Of a stretch of DNA of 64,000 nucleotides, positions 1 to 9,868 are shown piece by piece. Numbering within the stretch: the stretch's first letter is position 1; each line of letters begins with the position of its first letter. Origin of the DNA: Fusobacterium gastrosuis (GTDB lineage Bacteria; Fusobacteriota; Fusobacteriia; Fusobacteriales; Fusobacteriaceae); the NCBI RefSeq assembly GCF_900095285.1, contig NZ_LT607734.1:434001-498000 (forward strand). The letters run 5' to 3'. The notes under the pieces are model-generated. The model was not told where the DNA came from and made no database searches. It saw only the letters and a list, made by a program, of their open reading frames with translations. A program made the position numbers and the translations under genes.

Positions 1-210
1 TAACTCATCTTTCAAAAAAAAGCAAGTATTTTTTTAATATTTTTTTCCATTTTTTTAGTACAGTTATTTTTGTATATTTTATTATTTTCATAAACTAACT
101 TCTGTTCCCACAATGGTTCGAAGGATTTACCATTGGAATATCTAAAAGCTACATAAAAAATTTATTTTATTTTTTCATCAATTCCATTTGACATAGAGCC
201 ATAAAATATA

Positions 211-240
211 AAAAAACCAGAAAATCTATTCTGGTTTTTT
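211..240 (-). terminator. Terminator after secY
   Basis: Inverted repeat CCAGAA (217-222) / TTCTGG (229-234) with a 6-nt loop, flanked by A6 on one side and T6 on the other, so it can work in both directions. It lies just past the secY stop and closes the ribosomal operon. No credible gene is visible from here to the window edge. Confidence 0.8.
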
Positions 241-258
241 ATATTTATATAATAATTA

Positions 259-1539
259 TTAAATAAATCCTTTATAATCTCTCATAACTAAATGAGCATC
301 TATTTGTTGTACTGTATCTAAAGCTACCCCAACAACAATTATTATTCCTGTTCCTCCAAAATAAACTGGAAGATTCATAGCCGTAAATATCATATCTGGT
401 AGTATTGAGATTAGTGCTAAGAATAATCCTCCACCCCATGTTATTCTAGTAACAACACCTTCAAGATATTCTACTGTTTCATTTCCTGGTCTTATTCCTG
501 GAATTGTTCCTCCACTTTGTTTAAGATTTTCAGCAACTTTTTCAGGATCAAATACCAAGGCTGTATAGAAAAATGAGAAAAATATAATTATTATTGCATA
601 TAGTAACATATACACTGGATGCTTTTGATTAAATATCATTGCTAATGTAGTTTTTATTGGATATTCTGATGGAATAGCATTTACTATTACACCAGGAATC
701 AACATAAATACAGAAGCAAATATTACAGGCATTACTCCTGCTGTATTTAATCTCAATGGTATATATGAATTTTGTCCCATTCCACCTTTTGCAGCAAATC
801 CTTTTCCTACATAATGAACAGGGATTTTTCTTTGTCCTAATTGAAACATAACTACGGCTGCTATTGTAAGTGTCCCTAAGAATGCTACAACAGCAAGTAA
901 AGGAATTAAAAATTTATTCCCTTGCATAGTTTGTATTGTTTGTACAACACTTGAAGGAGCCCTTGATATTACATTAAGAAATATTATAAGAGAAACTCCA
1001 TTTCCTATCCCTTTTATAGATATCTGTTCTCCAACCCACATTAAAAATACTGTTCCAGCTGTCAATGTAGTTATCGTTGTTAAAAAGAAACTTATACCTG
1101 GATTGTATACTAATCCTACTGATTGTAACCATAAGCACATTCCTGCACCCTGAATAATAGCTACTAAAATAGTCAAATACCTTGTCCATTGTGTTATTTT
1201 GTTTCTTCCAGATTCTCCCTCTTTTTGAATCTCTTCAAGTTGAGGGATAATTGATACTAACAAACTAATTACTATTGATGAATTGATATAAGGTACTATA
1301 CCTAAAGCAAATATTGAAACTCTTGTAAATGCTCCTCCTGAAAACATATTAATATATCCAAGAATATCATTTTGAGCAGTCATTGCTGATAATCTATCAA
1401 TGTCTACACCAGGAGCAGGAATTAAAGTTCCTACTCTGGCAACTAAGAACATCATTAATGTGTAAAAAATTCTTTCTCTAAGTTCAGGAATTTTCATTAT
1501 ACTGCTTAACTTTGAATTAAACTTTTCTACTAAAGTCAA
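259..1539 (-). CDS. secY: Preprotein translocase subunit SecY
   Basis: Core channel of the Sec translocon in the inner membrane, moving unfolded secretory proteins and inserting membrane proteins. The protein shows the usual ten hydrophobic segments, an N-terminal 'IPELRERI' followed by a first membrane helix and 'GTLIPAPGVD', the loop 'FMLIPGV', and a C-terminal region with 'LKQSGGTIPGIRPG'. A longer frame opens at a GTG (1548), but that GTG lies inside the AGGTG ribosome binding site. I therefore start at TTG 1539, six bases after it, giving 426 residues beginning MTLVEKF, the usual length. It is the last gene of the r-protein operon; the common downstream neighbours adk, map and infA are absent, and a terminator follows directly. 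Confidence 0.95.
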   Translation of the reverse strand: MTLVEKFNSKLSSIMKIPELRERIFYTLMMFLVARVGTLIPAPGVDIDRLSAMTAQNDILGYINMFSGGAFTRVSIFALGIVPYINSSIVISLLVSIIPQLEEIQKEGESGRNKITQWTRYLTILVAIIQGAGMCLWLQSVGLVYNPGISFFLTTITTLTAGTVFLMWVGEQISIKGIGNGVSLIIFLNVISRAPSSVVQTIQTMQGNKFLIPLLAVVAFLGTLTIAAVVMFQLGQRKIPVHYVGKGFAAKGGMGQNSYIPLRLNTAGVMPVIFASVFMLIPGVIVNAIPSEYPIKTTLAMIFNQKHPVYMLLYAIIIIFFSFFYTALVFDPEKVAENLKQSGGTIPGIRPGNETVEYLEGVVTRITWGGGLFLALISILPDMIFTAMNLPVYFGGTGIIIVVGVALDTVQQIDAHLVMRDYKGFI

Positions 1540-1563
1540 TGCAATCACCTACCCTTAGAAAAT

Positions 1564-2049
1564 TTATTTTTTATTATTTCCAGCTACTTTTTCAAATCCT
1601 CCAAATTCAACTATTTCAACTGAACCACCTTTAGCTTCAATAGCTGCTTTTGCTGATTTAGAAACTTTATGAGCTTTAACTGTTAATTTTTTAGTTAATT
1701 CTCCATTTCCTAAAATTTTAATTCCATCTTTTTTTATAGATTTTACTAAGAATTTATCGAATAGAGTTTCCATTGATACAGTTTCTCCATCTTCAAAATT
1801 GTTTAATAAATCTAAAGATAGTATTGTATATTCCTTCTTAAAAATAGCATTAGAGAATCCTCTTTTAGGAACTCTTCTATATATAGGCATTTGTCCACCT
1901 TCAAAATAAGGCTTTACTCCTCCACCTGCTCTTGAATTTTGACCATTACTTCCTTTTCCAGCTGTTTTTCCCCAACCAGATGAGTTTCCTCTTCCTACTC
2001 TTTTTCTATTTTTTCTAGGTACTGAAGGAGATAATTCATTAAGTTTCAT
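1564..2049 (-). CDS. rplO: 50S ribosomal protein L15
   Basis: Large-subunit protein that binds 23S rRNA late in assembly. The 161-residue product has the typical Gly/Arg/Lys-rich N-terminus (about residues 18-46, '[15 protein letters not shown]' followed by '[16 protein letters not shown]'), which threads into rRNA, and a C-terminal domain ending in '[16 protein letters not shown]'. The ATG overlaps the rpmD stop by one base (TAATG), so translation is probably coupled. The order rpmD-rplO-secY is the classical spc operon order. Confidence 0.97.
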   Translation of the reverse strand: MKLNELSPSVPRKNRKRVGRGNSSGWGKTAGKGSNGQNSRAGGGVKPYFEGGQMPIYRRVPKRGFSNAIFKKEYTILSLDLLNNFEDGETVSMETLFDKFLVKSIKKDGIKILGNGELTKKLTVKAHKVSKSAKAAIEAKGGSVEIVEFGGFEKVAGNNKK

Positions 2050-2234
2050 TATCCTTGCACCTCCTCAATTTTTAACAAATATGAAACTTGAGCTAATTTA
2101 CCCTTTAACTCAGGAGTTTCAATATGCTCTACTACATCATGCATCTTGTTAATCCCAAGAGATTTAACAGTTGCTATGTGGTTAGGCTTTCTTCCGATTA
2201 TGCTTTTTACAAGCTCTATTCTAAGTTTTGCCAT
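2049..2234 (-). CDS. rpmD: 50S ribosomal protein L30
   Basis: Small 61-residue large-subunit protein of the bacterial L30 type. It shows the family pattern '[25 protein letters not shown]' early in the chain (given here in part) and a short C-terminal strand. A GGAGG site precedes the ATG. It sits between rpsE and rplO, overlapping rplO by one base, as in most spc operons. The length is normal and nothing is unusual. Confidence 0.95.
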   Translation of the reverse strand: MAKLRIELVKSIIGRKPNHIATVKSLGINKMHDVVEHIETPELKGKLAQVSYLLKIEEVQG

Positions 2235-2246
2235 TTTTATTTCCTC

Positions 2247-2741
2247 CTAGCTCAAGATATCTTTAACTTCTTTTCCTCTTAAAGCTGCTATTTCTTCAGC
2301 AGTTCTAAGTAATTTTAATGCCTCAACAGTAGCTCTAGCAACATTATGTTTGTTTCTAGCTCCTTTTATTTTAGTTAAAATATCATGTACTCCAACTAAT
2401 TCTAATATTTCTCTTGAAGCAGATCCAGCGATTACTCCTGTCCCTTCATAAGCTGGAGCCATCCATACTGAAGTTGCTCCCCATTTTCCTTCAATTTCAT
2501 GAGGAACTGTTCTATTTTTTAAAGAAACTTTAACAACATTCTTTTTAGCAGCAGCGATAGCCTTTCTTATAGCATCAGGTACTCCATTAGCTTTTCCTAA
2601 TCCTAATCCTATTTTACCTTCTCCATCTCCAACAGCAGCTAATACTGAGAAAGATATTGTTCTTCCCCCTTTAGTTGTCTTAGAAACTCTAGATATCTTC
2701 AATAATTTTTCTTGATATTGATTTTCTTCTCTATTTAACAA
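2247..2741 (-). CDS. rpsE: 30S ribosomal protein S5
   Basis: Small-subunit protein important for decoding fidelity and mRNA entry. The 164-residue chain has the N-terminal double-stranded RNA-binding fold with 'VSKTTKGGRTISFSVLAAV' and the glycine-rich 'GEGKIGLGLGKANGVP' (about residues 38-56), then the C-terminal S5 domain with 'GSASREILELVGVHDI'. The start is a TTG eight bases after a GGAGG site; no upstream in-frame ATG exists. It lies between rplR and rpmD as usual. Confidence 0.96.
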   Translation of the reverse strand: MLNREENQYQEKLLKISRVSKTTKGGRTISFSVLAAVGDGEGKIGLGLGKANGVPDAIRKAIAAAKKNVVKVSLKNRTVPHEIEGKWGATSVWMAPAYEGTGVIAGSASREILELVGVHDILTKIKGARNKHNVARATVEALKLLRTAEEIAALRGKEVKDILS

Positions 2742-2767
2742 AGTGAAATCCTCCTCTCTTAAAGATT

Positions 2768-3136
2768 TTAGAAGCTTAATCCAGCTTCTCTAGCCGCTTC
2801 TGCAAGAGCTGCTATTCTTCCTGTATATTTATATCCAGATCTATCAAATACGATAGTTTCAATTCCTTTTGCTTTCGCTCTTTCAGCTATTGTTTTTCCA
2901 ATTAATTTAGCTGCTTCTACATTTCCACCATTAGCAACATTTGCTTTTAATGCTTTATCTATTGTTGAAGCTGATGCTAAAGTTACACCATTTACATCAT
3001 CTATTAATTGAGCAAATATATTAGTGTTTGATCTAAAAACTGAAAGTCTTGGTCTTTCTGGAGTTCCAGAAATTTTATTTCTTATTGACATTTGCTTTTT
3101 TTGTTTTGATGCTTTTCTATCAACTTTCTTAAACAA
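2768..3136 (-). CDS. rplR: 50S ribosomal protein L18
   Basis: Binds 5S rRNA together with L5 and links it to the large subunit. The 122-residue product has a basic N-terminus ([13 protein letters not shown]), the conserved '[14 protein letters not shown]' strand and the C-terminal '[20 protein letters not shown]' region. Translation starts at a TTG seven bases after an AGGAGGT site, which is a clear choice because no ATG is nearby in frame until residue 16. Confidence 0.96.
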   Translation of the reverse strand: MFKKVDRKASKQKKQMSIRNKISGTPERPRLSVFRSNTNIFAQLIDDVNGVTLASASTIDKALKANVANGGNVEAAKLIGKTIAERAKAKGIETIVFDRSGYKYTGRIAALAEAAREAGLSF

Positions 3137-3165
3137 CTGTCTTACCTCCTTTTTAAGCTACTTTA

Positions 3166-3699
3166 TTAAGCCTTTTTACCTTCTTTTCTTCTAATATGTT
3201 CGTCAGCATATTTAACTCCTTTTCCTTTATATGGTTCAGGAGGTCTTTTAGCTCTTATATTAGCTGCCACTTGACCTACTACATCTTTTTCTATTCCATC
3301 TACATGGATAGTTGTATTTTTATCAACAGTGAAAGTAATTCCAGGCACTTCATCTATGATTACAGGATGAGAATATCCTAATGCTATTTCTAATCCTTTT
3401 CCTTTATTAGCTGCTCTATATCCAACCCCAACTAAATTAAGAGTTACTCTGAATCCTTCAGAAACTCCTTTTATCATGTTGTTGATTAAAGCTCTTGTAG
3501 TTCCATGTATAGCTCTTACAGCTGGTTCATCACATGGTCTTTCTACAACTATTTCACCATTTTCTAATTTTATAACTAAATCTTTATTAAATTCTTTTGT
3601 TAATGTACCTTTTGGTCCTTTTACAGTAACAACATTATCTTTTACTGTAAATTCAACTCCAGAAGGCACTGCGATAGGTTTCTTACCTACTCTTGACAT
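3166..3699 (-). CDS. rplF: 50S ribosomal protein L6
   Basis: Large-subunit protein near the factor-binding site. The 177-residue chain has the expected tandem of two related alpha/beta domains: residues about 1-80 ('SRVGKKPIAVPSGVEFTV') and 85-177, which ends in the signature 'ANIRAKRPPEPYKGKGVKY'. Spacing to rpsH is 24 bases with a strong AGGAGGT site before the ATG. Length and order are standard. Confidence 0.97.
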   Translation of the reverse strand: MSRVGKKPIAVPSGVEFTVKDNVVTVKGPKGTLTKEFNKDLVIKLENGEIVVERPCDEPAVRAIHGTTRALINNMIKGVSEGFRVTLNLVGVGYRAANKGKGLEIALGYSHPVIIDEVPGITFTVDKNTTIHVDGIEKDVVGQVAANIRAKRPPEPYKGKGVKYADEHIRRKEGKKA

Positions 3700-3723
3700 T
3701 AATGGACACCTCCTAAGTTTTTA

Positions 3724-4119
3724 TTACCACACAAATGCAAGGATTTCTCCACCTACTTTTTCAGCTCTAGCAACTTTATCAGTTATAATACCTTTAGAAG
3801 TTGAAACTATTGCTATTCCAAGACCAGATAATACTCTTGGCATATCTTCTACAGAAGAGTAAACTCTTCTTCCAGGTTTAGAAATTCTTTTTATTCCTTT
3901 TATTACTCTTTCTTTTCCAGCATATTTTAAGTATATTCTTATATTTTTATTATTTCCTTCTGTTACAATTTTGAAGTTAGAAATATATCCTTGTTCTTTT
4001 AAGATTTCAGCTATTCTTTCTTTCATTTTTGAGTGAGGAACATCTACTTTCTCATGCATTACTGCATTTGCATTTCTAACTCTTGTTAACATATCAGCAA
4101 TTGGATCTGTTAAATACAT
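3724..4119 (-). CDS. rpsH: 30S ribosomal protein S8
   Basis: Primary 16S rRNA binder of the central domain. The 131-residue product begins '[17 protein letters not shown]' and ends with the family signature '[20 protein letters not shown]' region and a terminal Trp. In Escherichia coli S8 represses the spc operon by binding near the L5 start; I did not identify an equivalent structure in the L24-L5 junction here. Start ATG follows an AGGAGG site. Confidence 0.97.
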   Translation of the reverse strand: MYLTDPIADMLTRVRNANAVMHEKVDVPHSKMKERIAEILKEQGYISNFKIVTEGNNKNIRIYLKYAGKERVIKGIKRISKPGRRVYSSVEDMPRVLSGLGIAIVSTSKGIITDKVARAEKVGGEILAFVW

Positions 4120-4149
4120 CTATTAAAATCCTCCTTCCTTATTGATTGA

Positions 4150-4437
4150 TTACCAAGATGATTTTTTTACACCAGGTATTTCTCCAGCACCTGCTAGTTG
4201 TCTAAACTTAACTCTTGAAATTCCAAATTCTCTCATGAATCCTCTTGGTCTTCCGTCTAATTGACATCTATTTCTTTTTCTAACTGCAGAAGAATCTTTT
4301 GGAAGTTTGTTTAATTCATACATAGCTTCCATATCTCCAGCTGCTACTCTTTTCTTTAATTCAGCTCTTTTTTCAGCATATTTGTCAACAAGTTCTGCTC
4401 TTTTTACATCTCTTGCTATCATTGACTTTTTCGCCAT
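4150..4437 (-). CDS. rpsN: 30S ribosomal protein S14 (zinc-free long form)
   Basis: Binds the head of the small subunit. At 95 residues and with a single Cys in '[20 protein letters not shown]' it is the long 'C-minus' form that lacks the two CxxC zinc knuckles of the short form. The C-terminal '[20 protein letters not shown]' is typical. A zinc-free paralogue choice suggests that this ribosome does not depend on zinc for S14; no second copy lies in the window. Confidence 0.96.
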   Translation of the reverse strand: MAKKSMIARDVKRAELVDKYAEKRAELKKRVAAGDMEAMYELNKLPKDSSAVRKRNRCQLDGRPRGFMREFGISRVKFRQLAGAGEIPGVKKSSW

Positions 4438-4457
4438 CTATTTTTACCTCCTCACTA

Positions 4458-5009
4458 TTACTTTTTGAAAGGCATTCCGAATGCTTTAAGTAATGCTCTA
4501 CCTTCTTCATCAGTTTTTGCAGAAGAAACCATAGTAATAGACATTCCTAAAAGTTTTTCAACCTTATCGAAATCGATTTCAGGGAATACTAATTGGTCTC
4601 TTAATCCTAAAGAGTAGTTTCCTCTTCCATCAAATGAATTTGTTGGAACTCCTTCGAAATCTCTTACTCTTGGAAGAACTACATTTACTAATCTATCTAA
4701 AAAGTCGTACATTCTTTCTTTTCTTAAAGTTACCTTTGCTCCTATTGGCATTCCTTCTCTTAGCTTAAATCCAGCTTCAGATTTTCTAGCTTTTCTAAGT
4801 AAAGGTTTTTGTCCTGTTATTAATGTTAAGTCAGCCATTGCTGCATCCATTAATTTTGTATTTTGAGTTGCTTCTCCAACTCCCATATTAACTATGATCT
4901 TTTCCAATTTTGGACAGTCCATAATGTTTTTTATTTCTAATTCTTTCATTAATTTAGGAACCACTACATCGTTATAAAACTTGTGGTATCTAGAAACATA
5001 TTTAGACAC
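4458..5009 (-). CDS. rplE: 50S ribosomal protein L5
   Basis: Carries 5S rRNA into the central protuberance and touches the P-site tRNA. The 183-residue chain shows '[14 protein letters not shown]', '[20 protein letters not shown]' and '[19 protein letters not shown]', all family signatures. The start is GTG, placed after a GGAGG site; the protein begins [12 protein letters not shown]. Gene order rplX-rplE-rpsN is standard. Confidence 0.97.
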   Translation of the reverse strand: MSKYVSRYHKFYNDVVVPKLMKELEIKNIMDCPKLEKIIVNMGVGEATQNTKLMDAAMADLTLITGQKPLLRKARKSEAGFKLREGMPIGAKVTLRKERMYDFLDRLVNVVLPRVRDFEGVPTNSFDGRGNYSLGLRDQLVFPEIDFDKVEKLLGMSITMVSSAKTDEEGRALLKAFGMPFKK

Positions 5010-5027
5010 TTATGTTTTCCTCCTTTC

Positions 5028-5369
5028 TTATATAATTTCTCCAGATTTTTTTGAAACTCTTACTTTCTTTCCATCTACTACTTTATGAGCAACTCTTGTT
5101 GGTTTCCCAGCTTTTTCATCAAATAACATTACTTTTGATGAAAATATTGCTGCTGCTCTTTCTACAACTCCACCTTGTGGGTTTATTGGAGATGGCTTCA
5201 TATGTTTTTTTACTACATTTATTCCTTCTACTACAACTTTTCCTTTTTTAGGGAAAACTTTTATAACTTTACCTGTTTTACCTTTATCTTTTCCTGATAT
5301 TACATAAACAGTATCTCCTGTCTTAACATGTAATGACTCAGGCACAAACTTAATTTTAGGTTTAGCCAC
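5028..5369 (-). CDS. rplX: 50S ribosomal protein L24
   Basis: Assembly-initiating large-subunit protein. The 113-residue product has a KOW motif near residues 18-45 ('[19 protein letters not shown]') and the conserved '[15 protein letters not shown]' and '[19 protein letters not shown]'. Translation starts at a GTG nine bases after GGAGG. The length is slightly above the roughly 105-residue norm because of a longer N-terminal strand. Confidence 0.96.
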   Translation of the reverse strand: MAKPKIKFVPESLHVKTGDTVYVISGKDKGKTGKVIKVFPKKGKVVVEGINVVKKHMKPSPINPQGGVVERAAAIFSSKVMLFDEKAGKPTRVAHKVVDGKKVRVSKKSGEII

Positions 5370-5390
5370 GACAATAAGCCTCCTCTCTTA

Positions 5391-5759
5391 TTATATTACT
5401 TCTGGTGCTAGAGATAAGATTTTCATAAAGTTCTTTGCTCTTAATTCTCTTGCAACAGGTCCAAATATTCTTGTTGCTTTTGGTTCGTTGTTTGTATTGA
5501 TTACAACTCCTGCATTGTCATCAAATTTTATATATGAACCATCTTCTCTTCTAGTTTCTTTTTTAGTTCTAACTATAACAGCTTTTACTACATCACCTTT
5601 TTTAACGTTACCACCAGGGATTGCTTCCTTAACTGATGCCACAACTATGTCACCAATTCTTCCAAATCTTTTCTTAGATCCACCTAAAACTCTTATTACC
5701 ATAAGTTTTTTAGCCCCTGAGTTATCAGCAACATTAAGGATAGTTTGTTGTTGTACCAT
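5391..5759 (-). CDS. rplN: 50S ribosomal protein L14
   Basis: Large-subunit protein at the subunit interface, where the silencing factor RsfS also docks in other bacteria. The chain is 122 residues, exactly the family length, starting '[19 protein letters not shown]' and containing '[19 protein letters not shown]' and '[13 protein letters not shown]'. It begins with an ATG after a GGAGG site and is followed by rplX. Confidence 0.97.
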   Translation of the reverse strand: MVQQQTILNVADNSGAKKLMVIRVLGGSKKRFGRIGDIVVASVKEAIPGGNVKKGDVVKAVIVRTKKETRREDGSYIKFDDNAGVVINTNNEPKATRIFGPVARELRAKNFMKILSLAPEVI

Positions 5760-5789
5760 TAAATTATCCTCCTCTCACTTTAATTGTGA

Positions 5790-6041
5790 TTATTTTGCTT
5801 CCTCTAAAACTTCTACTAGTCTCCAATTTTTATCCTTAGATAATGGTCTAGTTTCCATAATTCTTACTCTATCTCCTACTTTAGCTACATTATTTTCATC
5901 ATGTGCTTTGAATTTAGTAGTTCTTTTTACTCTCTTTTTATATATAGGGTGAAGTATCATTGTTTCAATTGCAACAACTATCGTTTTTTGCATTTTGTCT
6001 GAAACAACTATTCCTTCTCTTACTTTTCTTTCGTTTCTCAA
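5790..6041 (-). CDS. rpsQ: 30S ribosomal protein S17
   Basis: Primary binder of the 5' domain of 16S rRNA. The 83-residue OB-fold protein shows '[19 protein letters not shown]' and '[20 protein letters not shown]'. The start codon is TTG, eight bases after GGAGG; the only nearby ATG is out of frame. A 57-base spacer separates it from rpmC, longer than most gaps in this operon but without an obvious structure. Confidence 0.96.
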   Translation of the reverse strand: MRNERKVREGIVVSDKMQKTIVVAIETMILHPIYKKRVKRTTKFKAHDENNVAKVGDRVRIMETRPLSKDKNWRLVEVLEEAK

Positions 6042-6098
6042 GACATTAACCTCCTCTTTACCATAATTAAAGAATCAATTATTTTATTTATACAAAAA

Positions 6099-6281
6099 TT
6101 ATCTTTCGTTTAAAATAGTGTTAATTCTTGCTATTTCTCTTCTTACTTCTCTAATTTTTGCAGTATTTGTTAGTTGACCTAATGAAAGTTGGAACTTTAA
6201 GTTGAATAATTCTTCTTTTAGCTCTTTACACTTAACAACTAGGTCTTCACTAGTCATTTCTCTTATTTCTTTAGCTCTCAT
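6099..6281 (-). CDS. rpmC: 50S ribosomal protein L29
   Basis: Small two-helix protein at the polypeptide exit tunnel. The 60-residue product begins '[20 protein letters not shown]' and contains '[16 protein letters not shown]', the family core. Its ATG overlaps the stop of rplP by one base, so the pair is translationally coupled. Length is normal. Confidence 0.95.
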   Translation of the reverse strand: MRAKEIREMTSEDLVVKCKELKEELFNLKFQLSLGQLTNTAKIREVRREIARINTILNER

Positions 6282-6706
6282 TAGTTTTCACCACCATTTT
6301 CATCTTTTTTTACAATTTTACATCTAATAGGTAATTTCATAGACGCTTTTCTTAATGCTGCAACTGCTTTTTCTTCTGTTACTCCAGCAACTTCAAACAT
6401 TATTCTTCCAGGTCTTACTACACATACCCAACCTTCAACGTTACCTTTACCTTTACCCATTCTCACTCCAGCTGGTCTAGCTGTGATTGGTTTATCAGGG
6501 AATATTCTAATATATGTTTTCCCTTCTCTTCTAAATGTTCTGTTTATAGCAACCCGACAAGATTCAATTTGTCTATTTGTTATCCAAGATGGTTCAAGAG
6601 CTTGTAGTCCATATTCTCCGAACGCTACTGTATTTCCTTTATGAGCTGCACCTTTCATTCTACCTCTGAACATTTTTCTATGTTTTGTTCTTTTTGGCAT
6701 CAACAT
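6281..6706 (-). CDS. rplP: 50S ribosomal protein L16
   Basis: Lies near the A-site and is needed for late large-subunit assembly. The 141-residue chain starts '[19 protein letters not shown]', as in most bacteria, and carries '[20 protein letters not shown]' and '[18 protein letters not shown]'. It shares one base with rpmC and follows rpsC by two bases, so these three genes are tightly coupled. Confidence 0.97.
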   Translation of the reverse strand: MLMPKRTKHRKMFRGRMKGAAHKGNTVAFGEYGLQALEPSWITNRQIESCRVAINRTFRREGKTYIRIFPDKPITARPAGVRMGKGKGNVEGWVCVVRPGRIMFEVAGVTEEKAVAALRKASMKLPIRCKIVKKDENGGEN

Positions 6707-6708
6707 AA

Positions 6709-7365
6709 TTATGCTTCCCCTCCTTCCACTTTATTTGGAAGAACTTCACCATGGAATATCCATACTTTTATTCCTAATGCTCCATATGTTGTATGAGCTG
6801 TTGCTACTGCATAATCTATATCTGCTCTTAATGTATGTAAAGGAACTTTTCCTTCAACTGACCATTCAGATCTAGCTATTTCAGCTCCATTTAATCTTCC
6901 AGATATCATAACTTTTATACCTTTAGCACCTGACTTCATTGTTCTTGCAATAGCTTGAGTCATAGCTTTTTTGTAAGCAATTCTCTTTTCGATTTGTGCT
7001 GCGATTGATTCTGCTACTAGAACTGCATCTCCATTTTGATCTTTAATTTCTTGAACTTTTACAGTTACTTTTTTATCAGTTAATTTTTCTAATTTTACTC
7101 TGATTGCATCAATTTCTGCACCTTTTCTTCCAATTATTAATCCTGCTTTTCCTGTATGAATATGAACAACTACTTGAGAAGGAGATGTTCTTTCAATTCT
7201 TACCTTCGAAATTCCTGTATGGAAGTAGTTTTTCTTTATAAACTCTTTTATTTGCACATCTTCATGGAAGTATTTTACATACTCTTTTTTATCTGCATAC
7301 CAATTAGAATCCCAAGATCTTGTTATTCCAAGTCTAAGTCCTCTAGGGTCTACTTTTTGTCCCAC
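6709..7365 (-). CDS. rpsC: 30S ribosomal protein S3
   Basis: Part of the mRNA entry channel with helicase activity. The 218-residue protein has the N-terminal '[19 protein letters not shown]', a type II KH domain around residues 60-110 with the '[12 protein letters not shown]' loop, and the C-terminal S3 domain ending near '[13 protein letters not shown]'. The start is GTG after GGAGGT. Gene order rplV-rpsC-rplP is canonical. Confidence 0.97.
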   Translation of the reverse strand: MGQKVDPRGLRLGITRSWDSNWYADKKEYVKYFHEDVQIKEFIKKNYFHTGISKVRIERTSPSQVVVHIHTGKAGLIIGRKGAEIDAIRVKLEKLTDKKVTVKVQEIKDQNGDAVLVAESIAAQIEKRIAYKKAMTQAIARTMKSGAKGIKVMISGRLNGAEIARSEWSVEGKVPLHTLRADIDYAVATAHTTYGALGIKVWIFHGEVLPNKVEGGEA

Positions 7366-7385
7366 AGTTTTACCTCCTTAATTTA

Positions 7386-7718
7386 TTATTCCTCAGATAC
7401 TGCCACTGTTATATGAGCTGTAGGTTTTCTGATTATATCAGCTCTTCCCATTGCTCTTGGCATTACTCTTTTTAAAACTGGTCCTTGATTTATCATTATA
7501 GTAGATACAACTAATTTATCTTCATCCATTTTGAAATTATTTGTTGCATTTGCTACTGCTGACGCCAAAGTTTTCTTTATAACTCTAGCAGCTTTTTTAT
7601 TTGTAAATTCTAAAATATCTAACGCTTCTAGGGCTGATTTACCTCTCACTAAGTCTGCTACTAATCTAGCCTTTCTAGGAGATAATCTTACGAATCTAGT
7701 TATTGCTCTAGCTTCCAC
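7386..7718 (-). CDS. rplV: 50S ribosomal protein L22
   Basis: Lines the exit tunnel with its beta hairpin. A longer frame opens at an ATG (7742), but the strong AAAAGGAGGTT ribosome binding site (7725-7735) lies inside that extension. It is correctly spaced for GTG 7718, which gives a 110-residue protein starting VEARAITRFVRLSPRKARL, exactly the usual start and length. The hairpin region 'INQGPVLKRVMPRAMGRADI' is intact; mutations there give macrolide resistance in other bacteria. Confidence 0.96.
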   Translation of the reverse strand: MEARAITRFVRLSPRKARLVADLVRGKSALEALDILEFTNKKAARVIKKTLASAVANATNNFKMDEDKLVVSTIMINQGPVLKRVMPRAMGRADIIRKPTAHITVAVSEE

Positions 7719-7752
7719 TAGTCCAACCTCCTTTTCATTCATCTATGATTTA

Positions 7753-8028
7753 TTATTTTTTCTTTTTATCTACTCCATGTCCATGATATGTTCTTGTTGG
7801 TGCGAACTCCCCTAATTTATGTCCTACCATTTGTTCTGTAACATGAACAGGTATATGTTTTTTACCGTTATATACTCCAAAAGTCATTCCTATAAAGTTA
7901 GGAAATATTGTAGATCTTCTTGACCAAGTTTTAATAACTGCTTTATTGTTTCCAGAAGCTACTGCTTCTTCAACCTTAGCCATTAAGTGATGATCACAGA
8001 AAGGTCCTTTCTTTAATGATCTTGCCAT
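7753..8028 (-). CDS. rpsS: 30S ribosomal protein S19
   Basis: Head protein that bridges to the large subunit. The 91-residue chain starts '[20 protein letters not shown]' and contains '[20 protein letters not shown]' and '[16 protein letters not shown]', the family signature. ATG start, normal length, standard position between rplB and rplV. Confidence 0.97.
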   Translation of the reverse strand: MARSLKKGPFCDHHLMAKVEEAVASGNNKAVIKTWSRRSTIFPNFIGMTFGVYNGKKHIPVHVTEQMVGHKLGEFAPTRTYHGHGVDKKKK

Positions 8029-8052
8029 TATCTATTAGCCTCCTCTCGCAAA

Positions 8053-8883
8053 TTATTTTTCGTTTCTTCTTCTTACGATAAATTTGTCAGAAGTTTTTCT
8101 TCCTCTTGTTTTAACACCAAGTGCTGGTTTTCCCCAAGGAGTTAAAGGTGATTTTCTTCCAACTGGGTTCTTTCCTTCCCCTCCACCATGTGGGTGATCT
8201 ACTGGGTTCATTACAGATCCTCTTACATGAGGTCTTTTACCCATATTTCTTGCTCTACCAGCTTTACCAATGCTAACTAGATTATGTTCTGCATTTCCTA
8301 CTTCACCAATAGTTGCCATACATTCTCCATGAATTAATCTTAATTCTCCTGAAGGTAATTCAACGTGACAGTAAGTTCCTTCTTTTGCTACAAGTCTTGC
8401 AGCAACTCCAGCTGATCTTACTAATTGTCCACCTTTTCCTTTTTGAAGTTCTATATTATGTATTTGAACCCCAACTGGCATATCTTTTAATCTAAGTGCA
8501 TTTCCTGGTTTTATATCTGCTTTGCTTCCAGAAGAAACTACATCTCCTTTTTTAAGTCCTTTAGGAGCTAAGATATATCTTTTTTCTCCATCTACATAGA
8601 ATAACAATGCAATATTTGCTGATCTGTTTGGATCATATTCTATTGTAGCTACTTTTGCAGGGATATCTAATTTATTTCTTTTAAAATCGATAATTCTGTA
8701 TAATCTTTTGTGTCCTTTTTGTCTATCTCTACAAGTTCTATGCCCATAATTATCTCTACCATACGCTGATTTTAGAGGTACAGTTAAAGATTTTTCAGGT
8801 CTTACTTTATCTAATTCATCATTTACTAATCTAGACATATGTCTAGTACCATTAGTAATTGCTTTCAATTTTCTAATTGCCAT
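8053..8883 (-). CDS. rplB: 50S ribosomal protein L2
   Basis: Primary 23S rRNA binder needed for subunit joining and peptidyl transfer. The 276-residue protein has the N-terminal OB-like domain with '[19 protein letters not shown]', the SH3-like domain with '[20 protein letters not shown]', and the C-terminal '[19 protein letters not shown]' loop that carries the highly conserved histidine. Length and order are typical. Confidence 0.97.
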   Translation of the reverse strand: MAIRKLKAITNGTRHMSRLVNDELDKVRPEKSLTVPLKSAYGRDNYGHRTCRDRQKGHKRLYRIIDFKRNKLDIPAKVATIEYDPNRSANIALLFYVDGEKRYILAPKGLKKGDVVSSGSKADIKPGNALRLKDMPVGVQIHNIELQKGKGGQLVRSAGVAARLVAKEGTYCHVELPSGELRLIHGECMATIGEVGNAEHNLVSIGKAGRARNMGKRPHVRGSVMNPVDHPHGGGEGKNPVGRKSPLTPWGKPALGVKTRGRKTSDKFIVRRRNEK

Positions 8884-8927
8884 TTTTATTTTCCTCCATT
8901 TGACCTATATCTATCTTTAATTGGTTA

Positions 8928-9215
8928 CTAAACTTCTTTAAAGAAAGTTATTGTGTTTCCGTTTGCTAACTTAACAATAGCTTTTTTCTTTAATTGAGTT
9001 TTGTAAAGTTTCATACCGTGTCTTTTCACGATAGGTTTTTTATTCATTGTAGAAACTGATTCTACTTTTACATTGAATATAGTTTCAACAGCTTTTTTTA
9101 TTTCTATTTTATTTGCTTTTGGATGTACTTCAAAAGTATATTTATTATATTCTCTTCTTAAAAGCTCTGATTTTTCAGTTACAACAGGCTTTTTAATTAT
9201 ATCGTAAACAGTCAT
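8928..9215 (-). CDS. rplW: 50S ribosomal protein L23
   Basis: Sits at the tunnel exit, where trigger factor and SRP dock in other bacteria. The 95-residue product shows 'IIKKPVVTEKSELL' and the C-terminal 'MKLYKTQLKKKAIVKLANGN'. Its ATG overlaps the rplD stop by one base. Normal size and position. Confidence 0.96.
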   Translation of the reverse strand: MTVYDIIKKPVVTEKSELLRREYNKYTFEVHPKANKIEIKKAVETIFNVKVESVSTMNKKPIVKRHGMKLYKTQLKKKAIVKLANGNTITFFKEV

Positions 9216-9850
9216 TATCCTAGTACCTCCTCTACAGTCGCTAATGCTTCTTTAGTAAGAATTACTTTTTCTTGTTTTAATAACCAGTATACTCCAATTT
9301 CATTTGGTTGTAATACAACTGCATTTTCTAAGTTTCTTACTGATAGGTATAAGTTGAAATCGTTTATAGAAGCTAAATCGTTTACTACAAACAATTGTTT
9401 TTGTCTAGCATCAACTTTATTTACTAAATTTACTATCACTTTTGTTTTTGGAGTTTCTATTGAAACATCTTCTAAAACAAGAACTTCACCAGCTGCAACT
9501 TTTGCAGATAATGCAGATCTAAGTGCTAGATTTCTAACTTTCTTATTTACTTTCTTTTCATATGATCTTGGATGTGGTCCAAATGTAACCCCTCCACCTA
9601 CCATATGTGGTGCTCTTATAGAACCTTGTCTAGCTCTACCTGTACCTTTTTGTTTGAAAGGTTTTCTTCCTCCACCTCTAACCATTGCTCTAGTCTTAGT
9701 AGAAGCTGTACCTTGTCTAGCAGCTGCTAATTCAGCAGTTAGTACTTCATGTAGCACTACTTTATTAGGTTCAATACCAAATACTGCATCATTAACTTCT
9801 ACAGTACCAGTTTGTGTTCCTTCTAAATTATATACGTTTAAAACTGCCAT
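9215..9850 (-). CDS. rplD: 50S ribosomal protein L4
   Basis: Assembly protein whose long loop reaches the exit tunnel. The 211-residue chain has that loop at about residues 55-95, with '[20 protein letters not shown]' and '[13 protein letters not shown]'. In Escherichia coli L4 also represses the S10 operon through the rpsJ leader. Here a hairpin lies in the rpsJ leader and a second one in the rpsJ-rplC spacer, either of which could be a target, but that is inference. Confidence 0.97.
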   Translation of the reverse strand: MAVLNVYNLEGTQTGTVEVNDAVFGIEPNKVVLHEVLTAELAAARQGTASTKTRAMVRGGGRKPFKQKGTGRARQGSIRAPHMVGGGVTFGPHPRSYEKKVNKKVRNLALRSALSAKVAAGEVLVLEDVSIETPKTKVIVNLVNKVDARQKQLFVVNDLASINDFNLYLSVRNLENAVVLQPNEIGVYWLLKQEKVILTKEALATVEEVLG

Positions 9851-9868
9851 TGTTTCCTCCTCCCTCTA

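Noticed and set aside
12..161. Open minus-strand frame of about 50 codons past the secY terminator (contains 'FRYSNGKSFEPLWEQKLVYE').
   Set aside because: No ATG, GTG or TTG start with a ribosome binding site and no family recognised. It may be a decayed gene piece, but support is too weak.
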